NCBI RefSeq assembly: GCF_024519315.1
Contig: NZ_JANIIC010000024.1
Location: 1 to 64,000 of the forward strand
Direction of reading: 5' to 3'
From: Streptomyces malaysiensis subsp. samsunensis
GTDB lineage: Bacteria > Actinomycetota > Actinomycetes > Streptomycetales > Streptomycetaceae
DNA length: 64,000 bases
Position numbers and translations under genes: made by a program. Positions 26,554 to 34,444 of this stretch are shown piece after piece (positions within the stretch are counted from its first letter, which is position 1; every line of letters begins with the position of its first letter). The notes under the pieces are model-generated. The model was given only the letters and a program-made list of their open reading frames with translations, was not told the DNA's origin and searched no databases.

Positions 26554-29500
26554 TGGGCGATCCGGACGCGGGGCGGGCCCCGCAGATACGGATACCGGTC
26601 GACGCCAAGCCCAAGGACCTGATCCCCGGCAACCCGGACGACATCGACGACCTGGTGGTGGAGCTGCGCGCGTACGCGGGCGCCTTCCAGGACGGCAAGG
26701 ACAAGCTGAGACCGCTGGACCTGGCGGACTGGTCGGGCAAGGGCGCGAGCGAGTTCCGGAAGTCGGTCGACCGGCTGCCGAAGGAACTCACCTCCGGCCA
26801 TGACCAGTTCACCCATGCGGCCAGTGCGCTGGCGGCGTACGCCACCAAGCTGCGGTCGGTGCAGAAGCGCTGTGAGCCGATCATCGAGGACGCGGACGCG
26901 GCACGGGCGGCGTCCAAGGCGCACAACAAGAAGGTCGAGGCGTACAACGACGCGGTGACGCGCGGCGATGAGCAGCTGCCGGAGAAGCCTTCGGAGACCG
27001 ATCCTGGCATCTCCTCGATGGAGGGGTGTATCGGTCGGCTGGACAAGCTGATCGAGGAGTTGCAGCTGGTCGTCGACGCGTCGAAGAAGAAGATCGACAA
27101 GGCGGCGGAGAAGGCCCCCGACAAGCCGAGCAACTGGCAGAAGGTCGGGGACGGCCTCAAGGACGGGCTGTGGAAGGTCCACCACGGCATCCTGGGCGCG
27201 GCCGAGCTCCCCGCCTCGCTCCTCAAGGGCGACGCCAAGGGCTTCGCGATGCAGCTGGCCGGTATGGCGGACGGCGCGGCGTACGCGGCCCAGCACCCCA
27301 AGGAGTTCGCGAAGGCGGTCACCAACTGGGACATGTGGTCCAAGGACCCGCTGCGCGCGGCGGGCGAGATCACCCCGTCGCTGCTGCTCGCCCTGGCCAC
27401 GGGCGGCGCGAGCGCCCTGCGCAAGGGGCTCCAGACCGGCAGGACCGCCGCCCAGCGGCTGGCGGTCCGTAAGCAGGCCCTGGGCCGGGACGGCGAGGCG
27501 TCCCGCCGCGCGGACAGCGAGGGCACCCACGACCGCCACACCCACGACCGGGACTGCGAGGACGACCCGGTCGACGTCGCCACCGGCGAGATGGTCCTGC
27601 CCGCCACGGACGTGACCCTGCCCGGGGCGCTCCCCCTGGTCCTGGAGCGCACCTTCGTCTCCGGGCACACCTGCGGCGGCTGGTTCGGCCGCACCTGGGC
27701 CGCCACGCTCGACCAGCGGCTGGAGCTGGACGCGGACGGGATCGTATTCGTCACGGCCGACGGGATGGTGCTGCGCTACGGGGTGCCGACGCCCGGGGAG
27801 GACGTGTACCCCGCGCGGGGCCCGCGCTGGCCGCTGCGCTGGGACGGCACGGCGGGCGGCACGATGCGGATCGAGGTGCCCGAGCAGGGCCGCACGCTGC
27901 GCTTCGCTCCGCTGGCTGTCCTGGGTGGCAATGAGCTGCCCCTGGAGACGGTCGAGGACCGCAACGGCCGGTCCATCACCTTCACGTATGACGAGGACGG
28001 CACCCCGCGCGAGGTGGCCCACTCCGGTGGGTATCGCATCGCGATCGACACCGATCCGGAGCTGTCGCGCATCACGGGGCTGCGGCTGCTGGGCGTCGGC
28101 GGCGGGGAGGGCACCACGCTGGTCTCCTTCGGCTACAACGCCGCGGGCGACCTGACCGAGGTCTTCAACTCCGCCGCCGAGCCGATGCGGTTCACCTACG
28201 ACGACCAGCACCGCGTCACCTCATGGACCGACCGCAACGGCACCAGCTTCGGGTACGTCTATGACCACCGGGGCCGGGTGCTGCGCACCATCGGCTCGGA
28301 CGACATGATGACCGGCCGCTTCCACTACGACGAGGCGTCCCGCACCACCGTCTACACCGACTCGCTCGGCCACCGCGTCACGTATGTCTTCGACGAGGCG
28401 TACCGGGCGGTGGCCCGCACCGACGCCCTGGGGCACACCACCCGCACCGAATGGGATCCGGGGCCGGCCCGTCGACCGCTCTCGGTGACCGACCCGCTGG
28501 GCCACACCACGCGTTACACGTACGACGACTCCGGCCATCTGATCCGCGTCGACCGCCCGGACGGCACGGCGGCCACGGCCATGTACGACGCGTACGGCCT
28601 GCCGCTGGAGGTCCGCGAGCCGGACGGCGCCGTGTGGCGCCACGCCTACGGCGAACGGGGCAACCGCGTCCGGACGACGGACCCCGCGGGCGCCGAGACC
28701 CACTACACGTACGACGAGTCGGGGAACCCGACCTCGGTCACCGACGCGCTGGGCCACACCACTCATGTCGTATGCGACGCGGCGGGCCTGCCGGTGGAGG
28801 TCACCGACGCCCTGGGCAACACGACCACCGTCCGCCGGGGTACCCACGGCCGGATCACCCGCGTCACCGACCCCCTGGGCCATATCACCCGCCAGGGCTG
28901 GACCATCGAGGGCAAGCCCGCCTGGCGCACCCGGCCCGACGGCACCCGCGAGACCTGGGCCTGGGACGCCGAGGGCAACCTCACCGAACACACCGACCCG
29001 GCGGGCAACACCACCCGCCACACCCACACCCACTTCGACCTCCCGGCGACGCGGACCGACCCGGACGGGGCGAGGTACGCCTTCGCGTACGACACCGAGC
29101 TGCGGCTGACGGCGGTGACCAATCCGCAGGGCCTGAGCTGGACCTACGCCTATGACGGGGCCGGGCGGCTCACCTCCGAAACCGACTTCAACGGCCGCAC
29201 GCTGTCGTACGAGCACGATGCGGCGGGCCGCCTGATATCCCGGGCGAACGGCGCGGGCGAAGCCCTGGCCTACACGCGTGACGCGCTGGGCCGCACGGTC
29301 GCCACGCGCATCGTCGGCCAGGCCGACGGCACGGAGACGACGTTCGCGTACGACGCGGCGGGCCGTCTGACACGGGCAGCGAACCCGGACACGGAGCTGA
29401 GCCGTACGTATGACGCGCGGGGGCGCGTTCTGACCGAGACGGTGGGCGGTCGTACGACGTCGTACGCGTATGACGCGGCGGGCAACCGCACCGAGCGGAT

Positions 29501-31019
29501 CACCCCGAGCGGCCTGCGGTCGGCGTGGACGTACGACGCGGCCGGCCGCCCCACGTCCCTCACCACGGCGGACAACTCCCTGCACTTCGCCTACGACGCG
29601 GCGGGCCGCGAGACGACACGCACCTTCGGCGCCGATGTGACCCTGACCCAGGCGTGGGACGCCCTGGACCGCCTGACGACCCAGGCCCTGACCCACGCAT
29701 CCGGCGCGGCGCGGCTGCTGCAACACCGGGCGTACGCCTACCGCCCGGACGACCACCTCACCGAGATCCGCGAGCTGACGTCCGGCACCCGGCGCTTCGA
29801 CCTCGACCCGGTCGGCCGAGTGACGGCGGTGCACGCCCACGGCTGGACCGAGACCTACGCCTACGACCCGGCGGGCAACCTGACGCATGCCACGGCCCCG
29901 GGTCATGAGTCGTCCGGCGACCGGGAGTTCACCGGCACGGTGATCCACCGCGCGGGCCGCACGTCGTACGAACACGACGCCCAGGGCCGCCTGATCCGCC
30001 GCACCCGTAAACTCCTCAACGGCCAGACCCGTGCCTGGACCTACACCTGGAACGCGGAAGACCGCCTGACGGACGCGACAACTCCGGACGGCGACCGCTG
30101 GCACTACGCGTATGACCCCCTGGGCCGCCGCACGGCCAAGCAGCGGCTGGCGGAGGACGGCACGGCCGCCGACCGAATCGACTTCACCTGGGACGGCACC
30201 CGCCTGGCGGAGCAGACGGCGGCGGCCGACGGCACGACGTTGACGTGGGACTACGCCCCGGACACCCACCGCCCCCTGACCCAGACCGAGCACGACGAGA
30301 CCGACGCCCGCTTCCACGCCATCATCACGGACCTGGTCGGCACCCCCACGGAGTTGGTCACCCCCGACGGCACCCTCGCCTGGCAGCACCGCACCACCCT
30401 GTGGGGCACCCCGCTCCCCGCCCCACCCGGCTCGGCCGACTGCCCCCTCCGCTTCCCCGGCCAATACGCCGACCCGGAAACCGGCCTCCACTACAACTAC
30501 TTCCGCCACTACGACCCGGAGACGGCGCGCTACGCCTCACCGGACCCTCTTGGGCTCATACCGGCCCCTAACCCCAATACTTACGTGCCCACCCCGCACG
30601 TTGGGGCCGATCCCCTCGGACTTGCACCTGATGAATGTGTGCAACAGGTCTCAGCAACGTCGGTCCGTTTTAGCCAGAGCTCCGTAACCGGGGCGGATGA
30701 GATAATAAAGAGCATGGCCAACAATGGCTGGCAGGGTGGCCCGATAGATGTTATTCGCATGCCTGACGGCGGCCTCACCAGCATAGATAACACTCGAGTA
30801 CTGGCGGCACGATACACTGACACCCCGATTCAAGCTCGTATACACGATTACGACGCTCCCCTCCCGGATGAAATTCGGGAGAGCGGCCGATTCCATACCC
30901 GGAAAGCCACACCTGACACATGGGGGGAAGCAATCGACGCCAGAATCGGAAAGCAGAACTCTGGGTACAGAAACACTTATCCATCGGGATCAGATGTAAC
31001 GGGATGGCAAGGAGATTAG
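26553..31019 (+). CDS. RHS-repeat polymorphic toxin with ParB-like C-terminal domain
   Basis: 1488 residues. 1-130: WXG/LXG-like helical secretion domain (DLADWSGKGASEFRKSVDRL). 130-300: coiled coil and a hydrophobic patch (ITPSLLLALATGGAS). From about 338: DUF6531-type segment (DPVDVATGEMVLPATDVTLP), then YD/RHS repeats to about 1300 (G-x-x-Y-x-Y-D-x-x-G-R). Core about 1302-1335 (ADPETGLHYNYFRHYDPETA; RYASPDPLGL). A second DPLGL at 1353-1357 marks the toxin boundary. The toxin (1358-1488) fits a ParB/sulfiredoxin-like pattern: NNGWQGGPIDVIRMPDGG then SIDNTRVLAARY. GC drops at this point, suggesting domain replacement. Immunity gene follows at once. Confidence 0.85.
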   Translation: MGDPDAGRAPQIRIPVDAKPKDLIPGNPDDIDDLVVELRAYAGAFQDGKDKLRPLDLADWSGKGASEFRKSVDRLPKELTSGHDQFTHAASALAAYATKLRSVQKRCEPIIEDADAARAASKAHNKKVEAYNDAVTRGDEQLPEKPSETDPGISSMEGCIGRLDKLIEELQLVVDASKKKIDKAAEKAPDKPSNWQKVGDGLKDGLWKVHHGILGAAELPASLLKGDAKGFAMQLAGMADGAAYAAQHPKEFAKAVTNWDMWSKDPLRAAGEITPSLLLALATGGASALRKGLQTGRTAAQRLAVRKQALGRDGEASRRADSEGTHDRHTHDRDCEDDPVDVATGEMVLPATDVTLPGALPLVLERTFVSGHTCGGWFGRTWAATLDQRLELDADGIVFVTADGMVLRYGVPTPGEDVYPARGPRWPLRWDGTAGGTMRIEVPEQGRTLRFAPLAVLGGNELPLETVEDRNGRSITFTYDEDGTPREVAHSGGYRIAIDTDPELSRITGLRLLGVGGGEGTTLVSFGYNAAGDLTEVFNSAAEPMRFTYDDQHRVTSWTDRNGTSFGYVYDHRGRVLRTIGSDDMMTGRFHYDEASRTTVYTDSLGHRVTYVFDEAYRAVARTDALGHTTRTEWDPGPARRPLSVTDPLGHTTRYTYDDSGHLIRVDRPDGTAATAMYDAYGLPLEVREPDGAVWRHAYGERGNRVRTTDPAGAETHYTYDESGNPTSVTDALGHTTHVVCDAAGLPVEVTDALGNTTTVRRGTHGRITRVTDPLGHITRQGWTIEGKPAWRTRPDGTRETWAWDAEGNLTEHTDPAGNTTRHTHTHFDLPATRTDPDGARYAFAYDTELRLTAVTNPQGLSWTYAYDGAGRLTSETDFNGRTLSYEHDAAGRLISRANGAGEALAYTRDALGRTVATRIVGQADGTETTFAYDAAGRLTRAANPDTELSRTYDARGRVLTETVGGRTTSYAYDAAGNRTERITPSGLRSAWTYDAAGRPTSLTTADNSLHFAYDAAGRETTRTFGADVTLTQAWDALDRLTTQALTHASGAARLLQHRAYAYRPDDHLTEIRELTSGTRRFDLDPVGRVTAVHAHGWTETYAYDPAGNLTHATAPGHESSGDREFTGTVIHRAGRTSYEHDAQGRLIRRTRKLLNGQTRAWTYTWNAEDRLTDATTPDGDRWHYAYDPLGRRTAKQRLAEDGTAADRIDFTWDGTRLAEQTAAADGTTLTWDYAPDTHRPLTQTEHDETDARFHAIITDLVGTPTELVTPDGTLAWQHRTTLWGTPLPAPPGSADCPLRFPGQYADPETGLHYNYFRHYDPETARYASPDPLGLIPAPNPNTYVPTPHVGADPLGLAPDECVQQVSATSVRFSQSSVTGADEIIKSMANNGWQGGPIDVIRMPDGGLTSIDNTRVLAARYTDTPIQARIHDYDAPLPDEIRESGRFHTRKATPDTWGEAIDARIGKQNSGYRNTYPSGSDVTGWQGD

Positions 31020-31020
31020 A

Positions 31021-31368
31021 ATGCTAGATATCCTCTCACCCACAGAACTACCAAATGGATTCACCTACCCGGATATTTTCATCCGAGCCGCAGAGTCAGG
31101 ATTGACGAGCCTCGAGCCGTGGTGGTTGCTGGAGGGACAGAACCTACGCGCAAGGAATTCGGGCCTAAAAGAGCGTTTCCCAGACAGAGCCCTCGTCCCT
31201 TTTGCGCGCCGGGAAGACAACGACGATGTTGCGTGCTGGGATCTGGAAAACGGCAAGGTGTGCATCGTTCACGACTTTTCATCTCCGGGCCATGAAGAGC
31301 GGGGAAGTTTTGAGGGCTTCGCAGACTGGCTGCGAGCAGCTCTGGAAGATTTCATTGTGTTCGAATGA
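31021..31368 (+). CDS. SUKH/SMI1-KNR4-like immunity protein
   Basis: 115 residues starting one base after the toxin stop, with GGAG inside the toxin's last codons as ribosome-binding site. The pattern LVPFARREDNDDVACWDLEN ... IVHDFSSPGHEERGSF ... FADWLRAALED fits SMI1/KNR4 (SUKH) immunity proteins, which neutralise nuclease toxins. Its GC is far below the chromosomal norm, matching the toxin tip. Expected role: bind the ParB-like toxin domain and protect the producer. Confidence 0.78.
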   Translation: MLDILSPTELPNGFTYPDIFIRAAESGLTSLEPWWLLEGQNLRARNSGLKERFPDRALVPFARREDNDDVACWDLENGKVCIVHDFSSPGHEERGSFEGFADWLRAALEDFIVFE

Positions 31369-31401
31369 CGGAATTCCGGCGCGGCGGGGGCGCTGCGCAC
31401 A

Positions 31402-31713
31402 GTGCGTCTCTCAGCAGATTATGAGTGTTATCCGGTATGGGTAATCACTGAACATCGGCTGGAAAACGTAGCCCCTGACTCGCTTCCGCTCAGCAAACGA
31501 CTCATCGAGGGTCTGGATCGCTGGGGGGACGAGTACGAGGCGACGTACAACCGAGATGACCCGATAACCTCCGGATTCGCTTCAGAGGCAGCTGGGCAAG
31601 ACTTCGTCGAACGAGGGAATAGGTTGGCTCGTCGGCTGCGCGATGAACTCGACGAGACCTGGCGCGTCTCGTACTTCGATCAGTCAACAGCATCACACAT
31701 CGAGATCGAATGA
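31402..31713 (+). CDS. Small immunity-type or orphan protein
   Basis: 103 residues from a GTG at 31402 with a G-rich site upstream. Features: RLSADYECYPVWVI, NVAPDSLPLSKRLIEGLDRWG, GFASEAAGQDFVERGNRLARR. I have seen this type as a stand-alone hypothetical in actinomycete toxin-immunity islands, but no function is established. GC is intermediate between the immunity gene and the core. It may be a second, orphan immunity gene. Confidence 0.6.
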   Translation: MRLSADYECYPVWVITEHRLENVAPDSLPLSKRLIEGLDRWGDEYEATYNRDDPITSGFASEAAGQDFVERGNRLARRLRDELDETWRVSYFDQSTASHIEIE

Positions 31714-31747
31714 TCGTGGGTTAGCTGACCCGCGCGGGCTACCGTGA

Positions 31748-31951
31748 GCTCCCCGCGCGCCGCCGACCGCAGGCGGCATCTTGCGGCCCCGCCCCAGGGG
31801 GATTCCGACCCCGCAGCCGCATGATTCACTGCCGACGGACCCAGACGAGGTCAATCCCCTTGATGCGGCCGACTCCCACAAGACCCGGCTGATCGCCGAG
31901 TGGGGCGGGCGGCTGCTGGCCGCCGACGGCGATCAGCGGTCCTCGGGATAG
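31748..31951 (+). pseudogene. Possible gene remnant
   Basis: An open frame of about 67 codons with no start codon of its own. Its last 40 residues look protein-like (DSLPTDPDEVNPLDAADSHK; LIAEWGGRLLAADGD). It ends in TAG at 31951, inside the 3' end of the convergent Uma2 gene. It could be the tail of a gene truncated when the neighbouring module arrived. No homolog recognised. Confidence 0.25.
31815..31838 (+). repeat. Left copy of an imperfect 24-bp direct repeat
   Basis: AGCCGCATGATTCACTGCCG plus ACGG. It matches 34385-34408 at 22 of 24 positions in the same orientation. The two copies bracket the Uma2, ATPase, helix-turn-helix and DUF397 genes. Confidence 0.55.
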
Positions 31952-32565
31952 GTCCGCAGGTCCGTGGTGGCGAGGGTCCAGTCACCGATGGTCACCTCGT
32001 CGCCGAAGGCGTAATCACTGCGGGTGCGGTAACGGGGGCCCTCCCCGCCGAGCCCGGGGCCCGGATCGGACAGGGCCGCGATGGTGCCCTTCCGTGGATC
32101 GACGAGAAGATAGAGAGGGATACCCATCGCCGGGTAGTCGTGCATCTTCTCGACGTAGTCGGTGGAGTGATTCGACGGCGAGACGACCTCGGCGACCAGG
32201 GCGACATCTCGAGGGTGGAACGGCGCCATCGTATTCTCGGCGAACACCGCGTCTGGAACGACGATCAGATCAGGGCGACGAAGTTTCCCAAGAGAGGCGT
32301 CTTCCACCTCACCGCCCGTGTGAGCGACCAGAAAAGATGGGATTTGCTGGTCAAGCTGCTGGCGGATACGCAGAGCGATGAACTCGTGCGGACGCGAGGG
32401 CGACATCATCATGACGATCTCGTCACCACTGATCTCATAGCCCCGGAACGGGTCCGGGGCGTGCTCGGCGAGCCGCTCCGCGATTTCCCGTAGACGCCCG
32501 TACTCCACGGCCGACGCTCCTTCACCACGGTGAACCTGCTCGTCTGTGCCTCCATCATCCCGCAT
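31933..32565 (-). CDS. Uma2-family endonuclease (DUF820)
   Basis: 210 residues. Restriction-endonuclease-like fold: GYEISGDEIVMMMSPSRPHE, LRRPDLIVVPDAVF (catalytic Asp), VALVAEVVSPSNHSTD (Glu-x-Val-Ser) with the lysine in YVEKMHDYPAMGIPLYLLVD. The family is abundant in cyanobacteria and actinomycetes, mostly of unknown role. ATG at 32565 overlaps the upstream ATP-binding gene by 11 bp, so the two are cotranscribed. Confidence 0.85.
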   Translation of the reverse strand: MRDDGGTDEQVHRGEGASAVEYGRLREIAERLAEHAPDPFRGYEISGDEIVMMMSPSRPHEFIALRIRQQLDQQIPSFLVAHTGGEVEDASLGKLRRPDLIVVPDAVFAENTMAPFHPRDVALVAEVVSPSNHSTDYVEKMHDYPAMGIPLYLLVDPRKGTIAALSDPGPGLGGEGPRYRTRSDYAFGDEVTIGDWTLATTDLRTYPEDR

Positions 32566-33055
32566 CGCCGGCTCCCGTGTCTCCCGCGACCTGCCGCGAC
32601 CGGCACTCCTCGGACGCGAGAGCATATTCGCACCAGACCGTCTTGCCGATGCCCCGCTCCGCCACCCCCCACTTCGACGCGAGCGCGTCCACGAGCAGCA
32701 GCCCGCGCCCGCACTCCGCCTCGTCGTCCCGGTCCCGGAGCACCGGGCGCTGCTCGTCACGGGCGTCGGACACCTCGATCCGGGCCGAGGCGGGGGCGCG
32801 ATGGCCCTCCCGGTCGGGCGGCGGCTGCACGCTGAGCCGCAGATGGAAGCGGCGGCCGGGCACGTGCCCATGACTCACGGCGTTCGCCGCGAGTTCGCCC
32901 GCGATCAGCGCGAGGCTCTGCGAGGCTCCGCTGTCCCGGGGGATGCCCCACTCCTCCAGTCTGCGGACGACCAGGCGCCGGGCGAGCCGTGCACCGCGCC
33001 GGGAAGAGGTGAAGAACATCTCGAACGTACCGCCAGGGGGATTTTCGCCATTCAC
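32555..33055 (-). CDS. RsbW/AbaA-like ATP-binding regulatory protein
   Basis: 166 residues with one HATPase_c_2 domain: N-box LIAGELAANAVSHGHVPGRR, G1-like IEVSDARD and G2-like ECGRGLLLVDALASKWGV. Such orphan anti-sigma-like ATPases accompany helix-turn-helix and DUF397 genes in Streptomyces developmental loci. Divergent from the helix-turn-helix gene; they probably form one regulatory set. The ATG is at 33055. Confidence 0.85.
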   Translation of the reverse strand: MNGENPPGGTFEMFFTSSRRGARLARRLVVRRLEEWGIPRDSGASQSLALIAGELAANAVSHGHVPGRRFHLRLSVQPPPDREGHRAPASARIEVSDARDEQRPVLRDRDDEAECGRGLLLVDALASKWGVAERGIGKTVWCEYALASEECRSRQVAGDTGAGDAG

Positions 33056-33205
33056 GTCACCGAGCGTGGCGAAGCGTGCCTAGCCTGACCAGACGGGCGG
33101 CGGGTACGCGGGGTCGCGGTACGGGCACGGTGGGTGTCCGTACGGGAGGACCGCCGTGACGCCGAGGGAAAGGGGCGCGTTCTCGCGCAAGGAGGTGGGT
33201 GGGCC

Positions 33206-34003
33206 ATGGCGGGTGACATCGTCAAGTGCATCGGCAGGCAGGTGAAGCTCTTCCGCGAACGGGCTGGGCTCACGCAGGCACAGTTGGGGGAGGCGATCGG
33301 GTACAGCGAGGAGCAGGTCTCCTCGGTCGAGCAGGGACGCCGGGTGCCGCAGCCGGACTTCCTGGACGCGGCGGACGAGGCGCTGGGGGCGTTCGGGGTG
33401 CTGCGGGCGGCCAGGGAGGAAGTCGCCAACGTACAGCTCCCGGCGTTCTTCCGGGGCGCGGCACGGCTGGAGGCACAGGCGGTCGAGTTCCACGCGTACG
33501 AATGCCTGGTGGTCAACGGGTTGCTCCAGACCGAGGACTACGCCCGTGCGGTGCTCAATATGCAGCGGCCGTTACTGGAGGAGGAGGCCATAGAGCGGCT
33601 GGTGTCCGCGAGGCTGGCCCGGCAGGAACTCCTCTCCCGGCAACCGGCCCCGCTCATGAGCTTCGTCACCGAGGAGGCGGTACTGCGCCGCCCTTACGGC
33701 GGTGCGACGGTGCTGCGCGGGCAGTTGGAACGCCTGCTGCACGTTGGCCAGATGCGGAACGTGGAACTTCAAGTCATGCCGACCAACGTGGACGATCACG
33801 CCGGAACCGCCGGTCCCTTGGCCTTGCTGGAGCCGAAAGGGCGGCAGACGATGGCCTACGTCGAGGCCCAGAGCATCAGCAGGCTGCTCACGGACCGGAA
33901 ATCAGTCCGAGAAATCGAGCAGCGCTACGGCATCATCAGAGCACAGGCTCTCAGGCCACGTGAGTCGTTGGAGCTCATCGAGAAGCTGCGGGGAGAAATA
34001 TGA
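33206..34003 (+). CDS. Scr1/WhiJ-type helix-turn-helix regulator
   Basis: 265 residues. XRE helix-turn-helix about 8-62 (LFRERAGLTQAQLGEAIGYS, EEQVSSVEQGRRVPQPDFLD) followed by the DUF5753-type domain (FHAYECLVVNGLLQTEDYAR; FVTEEAVLRRPYGG; ELQVMPTNVDDHAGTAGPLA). This is the family of WhiJ-like regulators, paired with a DUF397 partner that relieves repression. AAGGAGG precedes the ATG at 33206. Stop overlaps the DUF397 start by 4 bp. Confidence 0.92.
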   Translation: MAGDIVKCIGRQVKLFRERAGLTQAQLGEAIGYSEEQVSSVEQGRRVPQPDFLDAADEALGAFGVLRAAREEVANVQLPAFFRGAARLEAQAVEFHAYECLVVNGLLQTEDYARAVLNMQRPLLEEEAIERLVSARLARQELLSRQPAPLMSFVTEEAVLRRPYGGATVLRGQLERLLHVGQMRNVELQVMPTNVDDHAGTAGPLALLEPKGRQTMAYVEAQSISRLLTDRKSVREIEQRYGIIRAQALRPRESLELIEKLRGEI

Positions 34004-34203
34004 GCGACAAGCACGTCAACCTGTCCTGGTTCAAGAGCAGTTACAGCAGTAGCGAAGGCGGCATGTGCGTCGAGGTGGCCGCCACGCCCGGCACCGTCCA
34101 CGTACGGGACTCCAAGGACCGCCACGGAGCACAACTCGCCTTCTCCATACGCCAGTGGGACGCGTTCATCGGCCGTCTCACGGCTGAGGAGTTCGACGCG
34201 TAA
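34000..34203 (+). CDS. DUF397 protein, partner of the upstream regulator
   Basis: 67 residues with the signature LSWFKSSYSSSEGGMCVEVA, VHVRDSKD and a C-terminal FSIRQWDAFIGRL. ATGA overlap with the regulator gene. Known WhiJ-type systems use this small protein to modulate DNA binding of the regulator. Followed by a terminator. Confidence 0.93.
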   Translation: MSDKHVNLSWFKSSYSSSEGGMCVEVAATPGTVHVRDSKDRHGAQLAFSIRQWDAFIGRLTAEEFDA

Positions 34204-34213
34204 CCATTCCATT

Positions 34214-34242
34214 CGGCCGCCCCGGGGCAACCGGGGCGGCCG
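34214..34242. terminator. Terminator of the regulator/DUF397 operon
   Basis: A 12-bp perfect stem (34214-34225 with 34231-34242, arm CGGCCGCCCCGG), 10 bp after the DUF397 stop. Confidence 0.85.
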
Positions 34243-34384
34243 TTGTTCGCCGGTCCGTGCGCGCCGCTGCCGGACCGGAGCGGCGGGCGGCCCGGACTGA
34301 GGGGCCCAGGGCGGTGCGAACGAAGGCCCAGGGCTGGGTGCGCAGGCCCGACGCCGCAGCGGCAATTGCCGCGCCCCAGGCCCC

Positions 34385-34408
34385 AGCCACATGGTTCACT
34401 GCCGACGG
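34385..34408 (+). repeat. Right copy of the imperfect 24-bp direct repeat
   Basis: AGCCACATGGTTCACTGCCG plus ACGG, 37 bp upstream of the tldD start. It differs from 31815-31838 at two positions. Confidence 0.55.
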
Positions 34409-34444
34409 GCACCACGCCACGTACGCGACGAAGAGGAGCCGCCC

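Noticed and set aside
28221..30509. A 762-codon reverse open frame within the RHS gene
   Set aside because: Val/Arg/Gly-rich shadow of YD repeats, with no recognisable domain.
25566..34203. Insertion sequence, integrase or ICE
   Set aside because: No transposase, recombinase or conjugation gene is present, and no perfect terminal inverted repeats were found. Only the imperfect direct repeats were kept.
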